43,513 nt of DNA from IMG/VR virus record IMGVR_UViG_3300005617_000296, positions 1 to 43,513 of that record. One strand, 5' to 3'. Positions 38,202 through 43,513 of this stretch are shown here, piece by piece; the first letter of the stretch is position 1, and every line of letters starts with the position of its first letter. The stretch comes from a virus. The translations under genes and the position numbers were made by a program. The notes under the pieces were generated by a model. That model did not search any database. It saw only the letters and a list, made by a program, of their open reading frames with translations, and was not told where the DNA came from.

Positions 38202-38908
38202 GGCCGCATTGGATCATGGGCGCGTTTTAGCGTCAACGGCTTTTAAGCACGTATCGTATACCTTAGAACATCGCTAACGGGGTGCTGCGGCCCGTGGCTG
38301 TGGCGGCGCTGGCGCGGGTTCGCCGGGCCCATACACAGGGCGCTGTCTCTACTTCTCTCTATCTCCTTTATTCTATTTAGTAAGTTAAAAGAAGAGTAGA
38401 AGAGAATAAGAAGGCCCAGAAGAATCACGGGGTTACGCTTTTAAGAAGGGCTAGACAGTGGCGCGACAGCAAGGCTCGACTAACTTATACGTGTTTAGAA
38501 TACTCTACAGGCGTTTAAGATTTTCATCACCTGTAGCGCCGAACGCGGTTCGCCTGCCCGAATTCACCCGTATAGGCGTGCTTCGGTCTAGTAAAAGCTT
38601 ATACGCAGGCCCGCGCGACAGCTGCCAGTAGTGTTGCGTATTCGCCCTATTGCACATAATCGAGCCCGATTACCTGCGCCAAAGCGATAACCCCTTACGA
38701 ATCAACGGGTTATGAGTTAACATACTAAGGATTATGCGTAGTAGCGTGACGCATGCCCGCTCGAGCCCGTGCTGCAGCGCAGCAGCGGGTGCGCGTACCC
38801 ACCCCCTCCCACCACTCGATGGGTCCCATCCAAGGAGTCTCACGCCGGGGTGGTAATCTGGAACGCGCGTACAATTTTTCTGAAATTTTAAATTTTTCAA
38901 ACACTTAG

Positions 38909-38932
38909 CCGTATAAGTACACGCTTATACGG
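38909..38932. repeat. 24-base perfect inverted repeat in the control region
   Basis: CCGTATAAG (38909-38917) and CTTATACGG (38924-38932) are exact inverted copies with a TACACG centre. They contain two of the four CTTATACG octamers. Probably a binding site for a dimeric regulator or initiator. Confidence 0.6.
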
Positions 38933-38945
38933 GTCATCGCTTTGA

Positions 38946-38979
38946 CCGATAACCTGCGCGTATCGGCGACACCGATAAC
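38946..38979. repeat. alternating CCGATA / TATCGG half-sites
   Basis: CCGATAAC (38946-38953), TATCGG (38961-38966) and CCGATAAC (38972-38979) are three copies of one half-site in alternating orientation, 41-74 bases before the small terminase gene. They look like a regulator site next to the rightward late genes. Confidence 0.5.
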
Positions 38980-39019
38980 TCGGCTTGCACGTAGTTCCCG
39001 CGGGAGCTAGATTCGGCGC

Positions 39020-39418
39020 ATGACGAAACTGAGCGATCTCACCGGCATCACGGACCTGAACGAGTTCGGCCAGCTGCCGCGCGAGGATCACATCGAAGCC
39101 TCTCTCAAGCAGCCCGACGCGCCGGGCGCGCTGACCCTGGGCCGCATCAACAACGTCAGCAAGGCGCGCATGCGCCACCAGTTCGCGAACCTCTTGGCGC
39201 TCGAGCTTCCCCAGATTCAGTCGGCGCTGAAGGCACTGCATGACGAGAACCCGAAGGTGTATCTTGAGAAGGTGATGGAGCTCGCCGAATTCTCGCTGCC
39301 GAAGCTGAAGTCGGTGGAGATCGACGTCAGCGCGAACGCCGAGTCGGCGAAGTCGATGTCGCTCGCTGACCTGCAGCGGGCGCTGACCGACGACTCGGCT
39401 GTCGTCAGCGTCCAGTGA
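39020..39418 (+). CDS. terminase small subunit (putative)
   Basis: 132 residues. Sequence LTGITDLNEFGQLPREDHIE, then a helical region (RHQFANLLALELPQIQSALK) and the segment VMELAEFSLPKLKSVEIDV, which is characteristic of small terminase or DNA-recognition proteins of many podoviruses and siphoviruses. Position directly before the large subunit agrees. It would recognise the packaging site, perhaps near the control region. No ribosome site is close to the ATG. Confidence 0.7.
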   Translation: MTKLSDLTGITDLNEFGQLPREDHIEASLKQPDAPGALTLGRINNVSKARMRHQFANLLALELPQIQSALKALHDENPKVYLEKVMELAEFSLPKLKSVEIDVSANAESAKSMSLADLQRALTDDSAVVSVQ

Positions 39419-39513
39419 TCCGCGGCAAGCATCTCTTCTACGTTTCCCTGGGCTTGACGCTCTGGACTGGACGCCATCTGTGGCGCGCATTACTCTCGTG
39501 GCTGGCTTCTTGA
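39415..39513 (+). CDS. possible 32-residue membrane-like microprotein
   Basis: GTG 39415 overlaps the small-terminase stop as GTGA. Sequence VIRGKHLFYVSLGLTLWTG then RHLWRALLSWLAS. It is hydrophobic with basic residues and ends 15 bases before the large-terminase ATG. Support is only the overlap and the even codon use. Confidence 0.35.
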   Translation: MIRGKHLFYVSLGLTLWTGRHLWRALLSWLAS

Positions 39514-39528
39514 CACCCACGAGATTCG

Positions 39529-41163
39529 ATGCTTCGCAAAGCTGACGTAGCGCGGGAGCTCCTCCGGCGCAAACGCTGCCAGGAGTCACTGCATTCCTTC
39601 GCCCTGAACATTCAGATCCCCACTGTCTCGGCGCTGCCTATGTGCCCGGACGAGGACTTGCTCGGCCCGGCTGAGAACTTCATGGCGAAGCATCACGCGG
39701 TGATCTACGCGTGTATCCAGCGCACGATGCTGAAGCCGATGGGCCGCGCGCTCCTAATGCTGCCGCCAGGCTCGGCCAAGTCCATCTGCACCGACTGCGT
39801 CGGCACGACTTGGTACATGGGCAAGTTCCCCGGCAGCCGAATCCTGATGACCGGCTACCAGGGCGATCTCGCCGAGCGGCAGTCGGGCCGCGCGCAGTTC
39901 ATCGCCGAGCAAGAGGCGTACCGGCAGATTTGGCCCGGCAATCCGCGGATCGATAAGAACGCCAAGAAGGACTGGACACTCAAGTTCGACGACGGCTCGA
40001 TGGAGTCGAACATGCTCGCGATGGGCTTGACCGGCGGTTTGACCGGCAACCGTGCGAACGGCTGGATCGTCGATGACCCGCTTTCCGGGCGCAAGGAAGC
40101 AGACTCGGAAACTCAGCGTCAGGACTGCTACAACGCGTACAAGGACGATCTCCTCACGCGCTCGCTGCCGGGAGCCTGGGGCATCATCATCCTGACGCGC
40201 TGGCACGAGGACGACATCGCCGGGCGCATCCTGCCGGAAGACTACGACGGTCGATCGGGCATCATCCGCTGTAAGGACGGGCTAGATTGGGATGTGCTCA
40301 ACATCCCGGCGAAGTGCGAGCGCAAGGACGACCCGCTCGGCCGGCGGATCGGCGAATACATCTGGCCTGAGTTCTACCCGCCCGAGCACTGGGCGATGTT
40401 CGAGAAGGCGAAGGGCTCGGAGTCGGCGCGCACTTGGTCGAGCTTGTATCAGCAGCGCCCGACGCCGCAGGGCTCGGGCCGATTCCACGAGACGATGTTC
40501 CACTTCTACGAAGAAGGCGAAGAGCCGCCATATCTCGCTTACGTTGGCGCGAGCGACCACGCCGTCACTGCGGGCGGCAACGATTTCACCGAAGCTGGCG
40601 TCATGGGGATTGACTCTCGAGGCGAACTCTGGGAGCGCGATTGGTTCAGCGAGCAGGTCGACGCCGGCCGCGGCGCGAACGTCGTGCTCGACATGGCGGC
40701 AAAGTGGAAGACGCCGATGTGGTTCAACGAAGGCGGCGTTATTGACAAATCCATGCGCCCGCTGTTCAACATGATCATGCGCGATCGGCAGCGCGAGCTT
40801 CGGCCGGTGTATGTCGACATCCGCGCGATCCCGTCGATGGCCGACAAGGTCGCCAAGTGCGCGAGTATTCAGGGCCGAGCGGCCTCGGGCGGCGAAAAGC
40901 TCGATGGGAGCGGGGAGTGGAACCACGGCACTATCCACATGCGCAACAACGCGAATAGCCGGCGTATCGTGCAACAGCTCTGCGCGCTGCCCGCGGGGCG
41001 CTACGATGACGCGGCGGACGTCATGGGCCTATTCGGCCGGGCGCTCGACCAGTTCCCGATGGTCTACGATCCCACGAAGCAGGCACGTACGGAATTGGTG
41101 CCATTTTCGGTCGAGTGGCTCGAGCACCAGGAAAACGAAAAGCCGAAGATAAAATGGCGTTGA
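39529..41163 (+). CDS. terminase large subunit (packaging ATPase/nuclease)
   Basis: 544 residues. The ATPase has the Walker A variant LPPGSAKS (residues 78-85) and Walker B GWIVDDPLSG near 180, followed by ILTRWHEDDIAGR, the coupling motif region. The C-terminal nuclease starts with YVGASDHAVTAGGNDFTEAG near 345 (first catalytic Asp) and continues with EGGVIDKSMRP and a distal Asp in DDAADVMGL. It drives DNA into the prohead and cuts it. Complete and of normal length. Confidence 0.95.
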   Translation: MLRKADVARELLRRKRCQESLHSFALNIQIPTVSALPMCPDEDLLGPAENFMAKHHAVIYACIQRTMLKPMGRALLMLPPGSAKSICTDCVGTTWYMGKFPGSRILMTGYQGDLAERQSGRAQFIAEQEAYRQIWPGNPRIDKNAKKDWTLKFDDGSMESNMLAMGLTGGLTGNRANGWIVDDPLSGRKEADSETQRQDCYNAYKDDLLTRSLPGAWGIIILTRWHEDDIAGRILPEDYDGRSGIIRCKDGLDWDVLNIPAKCERKDDPLGRRIGEYIWPEFYPPEHWAMFEKAKGSESARTWSSLYQQRPTPQGSGRFHETMFHFYEEGEEPPYLAYVGASDHAVTAGGNDFTEAGVMGIDSRGELWERDWFSEQVDAGRGANVVLDMAAKWKTPMWFNEGGVIDKSMRPLFNMIMRDRQRELRPVYVDIRAIPSMADKVAKCASIQGRAASGGEKLDGSGEWNHGTIHMRNNANSRRIVQQLCALPAGRYDDAADVMGLFGRALDQFPMVYDPTKQARTELVPFSVEWLEHQENEKPKIKWR

Positions 41164-41194
41164 CGCAATTCACACTTTCACGTAGGTTTGAAAC

Positions 41195-42202
41195 ATGACC
41201 CACCCATCAAGTCACTTCGCGGGCAAAGTCGTGCTCGTCACCGGCGCCGGCGGATCCATCGGCTCTGAAATTGCGAGAAGGCTAGCCATCGCCGGCCTCA
41301 AGAAACTCATCCTGCTCGGCCATAGCGAGAAACCGCTATACGATGTCCGACGGAGCATCGTCGATCGCACGTATACATGGCCGGAAGAGAGGCTCTGCGG
41401 TCAGCTGGAAGTCGTCCTTGCGTCATGCACCGACGGCAAGGCGATGGCCGCGGCCTGCGAAGGCGTCGACATCGTGATTCACGCCGCCGCGCACAAGCAC
41501 GTGCCGCTCTGCGAGCAGAACCCAATCGAAGCTATCCAGAATAACGTCGGCGGGACCATCGAGCTTGCGCACGCAGCGAGCCGCGCCGGCGTAAAGCAGT
41601 TCGTCCTGATCTCGAGCGACAAGGCCGTGAAGCCCGCGTCGATCATGGGGATGACCAAGCGCGCGTGCGAGCTTTTCGTGCAGTTTCTGTCGACTCGCTC
41701 GAGCACGAAGTTCACGACCGTTCGCTTCGGCAATGTGCTCGACTCGTCGGGCTCGGTGCTGCCGCTATGGCGCGAGCAGATCCGTCAAGGCAAGCCGATC
41801 ACGCTCACCGACAAACGTTGCACGCGTTACTTCATGTCGATCCCCGATGCGGTTGAACTCACGCTGGGCGCGGCCTCGCTCCCGCGAGGCGGGCTGTACG
41901 TGCTCGACATGGGCGAGCCGCGCAGTCTGTACGAGATGGCATGCGAGCTGCTTCGGCCGAACCCTTTCGTGGAATACAGCTCAAAAATCGTTGAGACAGG
42001 GTTGCGCCCAGGCGAGAAGCTCACCGAAGAGCTGTCCTACGGCGGCGAGCAGGTCAAGACGCCGATCCCGCGCGTGTTCGCACTGCGCGAGGAGAGCGGC
42101 CGGCACATTCTGCGCTGGGAAGACTTCAGCGACCTTCTGATGGCGGCGAAGTGCCGGCACAAGAGCATGGCGATCGAACAACTGCAGGAGCTGGTCCGAT
42201 GA
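41195..42202 (+). CDS. CapD/WbpM-type NAD-dependent sugar dehydratase/epimerase
   Basis: 335 residues. NAD-binding loop TGAGGSIGSE (residues 17-25), then HAAAHKHVPLCEQNP (97-110), then the catalytic stretch SSDKAVKPASIMGMTK (140-155) with Asp142, Lys143, Met151 and Lys155. Met takes the place of the usual Tyr, as in WbpM/CapD-type 4,6-dehydratases (FlaA1 has Tyr). VRFGNVLDSSGSVLP follows. These enzymes act on UDP-GlcNAc or related sugars in O-antigen and flagellin glycan synthesis. It lacks the membrane domain of WbpM. Unusual next to terminase, and part of a sugar cassette. Confidence 0.85.
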   Translation: MTHPSSHFAGKVVLVTGAGGSIGSEIARRLAIAGLKKLILLGHSEKPLYDVRRSIVDRTYTWPEERLCGQLEVVLASCTDGKAMAAACEGVDIVIHAAAHKHVPLCEQNPIEAIQNNVGGTIELAHAASRAGVKQFVLISSDKAVKPASIMGMTKRACELFVQFLSTRSSTKFTTVRFGNVLDSSGSVLPLWREQIRQGKPITLTDKRCTRYFMSIPDAVELTLGAASLPRGGLYVLDMGEPRSLYEMACELLRPNPFVEYSSKIVETGLRPGEKLTEELSYGGEQVKTPIPRVFALREESGRHILRWEDFSDLLMAAKCRHKSMAIEQLQELVR

Positions 42203-42966
42203 AGGTAGTGATCGTTGGCGCCGGATACGTCGGTACGGGCATGTCGAAAATGTTTCCCAGCGCGCGGTTCATCGACCCAGCGCGCGGCTATCCGTACATC
42301 GAGGACGTGCGATTCGATCTCGCGATAGTTTGTGTACCGTCGCCGATGAGCGATGACGGCGCGTGCGACACTTCGATCGTCGAGCAGGTTGTTCTCAAGC
42401 TCAACGCCGAACTCATCCTGGTGAAGTCTACGGTCACGCCGGGGACCTGCGCGAAACTTCAGATGTGGACCGGCAAGCGCGTCGTTTTCTCGCCCGAGTA
42501 CATGGGTGAATCGAAATACTGGACGCCGGCGCAGTTTCCGAGTCCGACCGACCCCGTCGGCCACGGCTTTGTCATCCTGGGCGGCACGAAGCAGGACTGC
42601 TCGGCCGTCGCCGATATCATGATGCCCGTTCTCGGCCCCGCCACGCGCTTTCGGTTCATGTCGAGCCGCGAAGCGGAGCTCGTCAAGTACGCTGAAAACA
42701 GCTTTTTCTCGCTCAAGGTCACGTTCGCCAATGAGCTTCGTCGGATCTGCGAAGCCTCGGGGGCTAACTACCATACCGTACGCGAGGGTTGGCTCGACGA
42801 TCCGCGCGTGGGGCCGATGCACACGGCAGCATTCAAGCAGGCGCCCGGTTTTTCGGGCAAATGCTTGCCGAAAGACACTGCCGCGCTCGCCGCGTACTGC
42901 CGCAGCATAGGGCTCACGCCCAAACTACTCGACGCCGTGCTCGAAGTGAACAAGGATTCGCAGTGA
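42199..42966 (+). CDS. short UDP-sugar / GDP-mannose dehydrogenase
   Basis: 255 residues, ATGA overlap. NAD loop MKVVIVGAGYVGTGMS (1-16), FSPEYMGES with Glu100, then the central helix AELVKYAENSFFSLKVTFAN (Lys163, Asn167) and the catalytic nucleophile FSGKCLPKD with Cys222. Full-length family members are about 390-450 residues; the C-terminal nucleotide-sugar-binding domain is absent and the N-terminal domain is compact. It would oxidise a UDP-hexose to the uronic acid, or have a changed substrate. Confidence 0.8.
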   Translation: MKVVIVGAGYVGTGMSKMFPSARFIDPARGYPYIEDVRFDLAIVCVPSPMSDDGACDTSIVEQVVLKLNAELILVKSTVTPGTCAKLQMWTGKRVVFSPEYMGESKYWTPAQFPSPTDPVGHGFVILGGTKQDCSAVADIMMPVLGPATRFRFMSSREAELVKYAENSFFSLKVTFANELRRICEASGANYHTVREGWLDDPRVGPMHTAAFKQAPGFSGKCLPKDTAALAAYCRSIGLTPKLLDAVLEVNKDSQ

Positions 42967-43513
42967 GTCCGCTCATTACGATGGTGGTGCCGTACTACCG
43001 GCAGCCGAAGATGCTTTCGAAGCAGCTCGCAACGTGGATCAACGATTACAGTGCTGAAGTTCGCAGTGCGATTCACTTCACCATAGTAGACGATTGCAGT
43101 CCCGAGCCAGCGGCTGACGTGTTTAGCATGGTAAGACCCTTTCATTGCTCGCTATACCGCATCGACAAGGACGTGCCCTGGAACCGCGGCATGGCCCGCA
43201 ATCTCGGCACGAAGATGGCGACTACGCCGTGGGTGCTTCACTTAGATACGGATCACGTACTGCCGCCGGAGAGCGCTGCGTCTATCGTCGCGATGATCCA
43301 CCATTTCAACCACGCTCGCTGGTATCGTTTCCGACGGTTCCGCGTCGGCGCTGCTGACGAAACGCGTAAGAAAGACAAAGTCAACCCTCACGCGACTTTC
43401 GCGGAGATTCACCCGCATATCGACAGCTACCTTTGCACGCCAGAGGCGTACTGGGCGGCCGGCGGCTACAATGAAGATTTCAGCGGCGTTCTCGGGGGCG
43501 GCTCGCCATTCCT
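42963..43513 (+). CDS. family 2 glycosyltransferase, cut by window end
   Basis: 183 whole codons from GTG 42963 (GTGA overlap), open at the right edge. LITMVVPYYRQPKMLSKQL starts the GT-A fold, FTIVDDCSPEP holds the nucleotide-binding Asp pair, WNRGMARNLGTKMA and HLDTDHVLPP carry the DxD-like metal site, and GGYNEDFSGVLGGGS is the C-terminal acceptor-side motif of GT2 enzymes. It probably adds a sugar made by the two preceding genes. Confidence 0.85.
   Translation, partial: MSPLITMVVPYYRQPKMLSKQLATWINDYSAEVRSAIHFTIVDDCSPEPAADVFSMVRPFHCSLYRIDKDVPWNRGMARNLGTKMATTPWVLHLDTDHVLPPESAASIVAMIHHFNHARWYRFRRFRVGAADETRKKDKVNPHATFAEIHPHIDSYLCTPEAYWAAGGYNEDFSGVLGGGSPF

Larger units (their letters stand above)
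38202..39019. promoter_or_regulatory. 818-base control region between divergent gene blocks (promoters, possible origin)
   Basis: No convincing gene is seen. It is more AT-rich than the genome, with a purine/pyrimidine tract (38346-38424), an AAATTT-rich segment (about 38870-38900), four copies of CTTATACG (38484, 38598, 38910 reversed, 38924), a near copy at 38569, two copies of CCGATWACCTGCGC (38666-38679 and 38946-38959), and dyads at 38687-38713, 38909-38932, 38961-38977 and 38996-39005. The layout fits early promoters and/or a replication origin with iteron-like sites. No consensus promoter pair could be placed with confidence. Confidence 0.6.

Noticed and set aside
38243-38428. 61-codon minus-strand frame in the control region
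   Set aside because: Starts in the AT-rich tract, has no ribosome site, changes from hydrophobic to Arg/His/Ser-rich sequence, and overlaps no neighbour.
38985-39019. Promoter TTGCAC-17-TAGATT before the small terminase gene
   Set aside because: The -10 would lie only 6 bases from the ATG, leaving no room for a leader, and the -35 match is poor.
38897-39589. 230-codon minus-strand frame over the small terminase
   Set aside because: Antisense to a coding gene, Arg/Leu-rich and without motifs.
1-43513. Diversity-generating retroelement, CRISPR array, integrase or phage RNA polymerase
   Set aside because: Looked for because related podoviruses sometimes carry them. No reverse-transcriptase motif, no regularly spaced repeats, no recombinase motif and no single-subunit polymerase was found.

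Overview
The window looks like most of the genome of a GC-rich, tailed, short-tailed (podovirus-type) phage of a Gram-negative, probably proteobacterial, host. The evidence is a P22-like head-to-tail adaptor and nozzle, three or four small Ala/Gln-rich internal virion (ejection) proteins, a side fibre and a terminase pair. Lipoprotein signals and LPS/O-antigen-type sugar enzymes point to an outer-membrane host. No integrase, repressor of known type, RNA polymerase or reverse transcriptase was found. No portal, scaffold or head protease gene is visible, although they normally lie between terminase and capsid. Both window ends cut coding sequence, so the missing head genes probably lie in a short unsequenced or excluded stretch joining the right end to the left end.

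Layout. (1) 1-14345, rightward late genes: a DUF115-type sugar gene, major capsid, decoration-like protein, a small head gene, a strong terminator, adaptor, a nozzle split over two coupled genes, GNAT-fold protein, internal virion proteins, fibre and three small genes. (2) 14342-38201, leftward: about 58 genes, mostly joined by ATGA, GTGA, TGATG or TAATG overlaps. Read from right to left (direction of transcription) these are a large set of small early genes of unknown function (38201-31065). Next come the recombination/replication genes: DUF2800 nuclease, DUF2815 ssDNA-binding protein, C5-cytosine methyltransferase, family A DNA polymerase, VRR-NUC nuclease, SNF2-type helicase and primase-helicase. 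Last come lysis and nucleotide-metabolism genes: holin, lysozyme, metallophosphoesterase, HD phosphohydrolase, dNTP-diphosphohydrolase-like protein and a lipoprotein. (3) 38202-39019, an 818-base non-coding control region between the divergent blocks, with repeated octamers and inverted repeats. (4) 39020-43513, rightward: small and large terminase, then a sugar cassette (CapD/WbpM-like epimerase-dehydratase, short UDP-sugar dehydrogenase, family 2 glycosyltransferase cut by the window end).

How it works together. Leftward transcription from the control region, and probably from two internal promoters near 31850 and 30996, would express host-takeover genes and then a complete replisome. Rightward transcription would package and build the virion, and the sugar cassette next to terminase and the DUF115 gene next to capsid probably remodel a surface glycan.

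The most unusual signals are not in the protein genes. They are (a) a 96-base cloverleaf-like inverted repeat just downstream of a candidate promoter and 26 bases before a start codon (30857-30952); (b) a three-tier hairpin with a tRNA T-arm-like tip at 26747-26828; (c) paired operator-like dyads over an extended -10 at 31804-31854; (d) the repeated CTTATACG octamers of the control region; and (e) a series of very short (19-59 codon), often membrane-spanning genes, most fitted exactly between overlapping neighbours.
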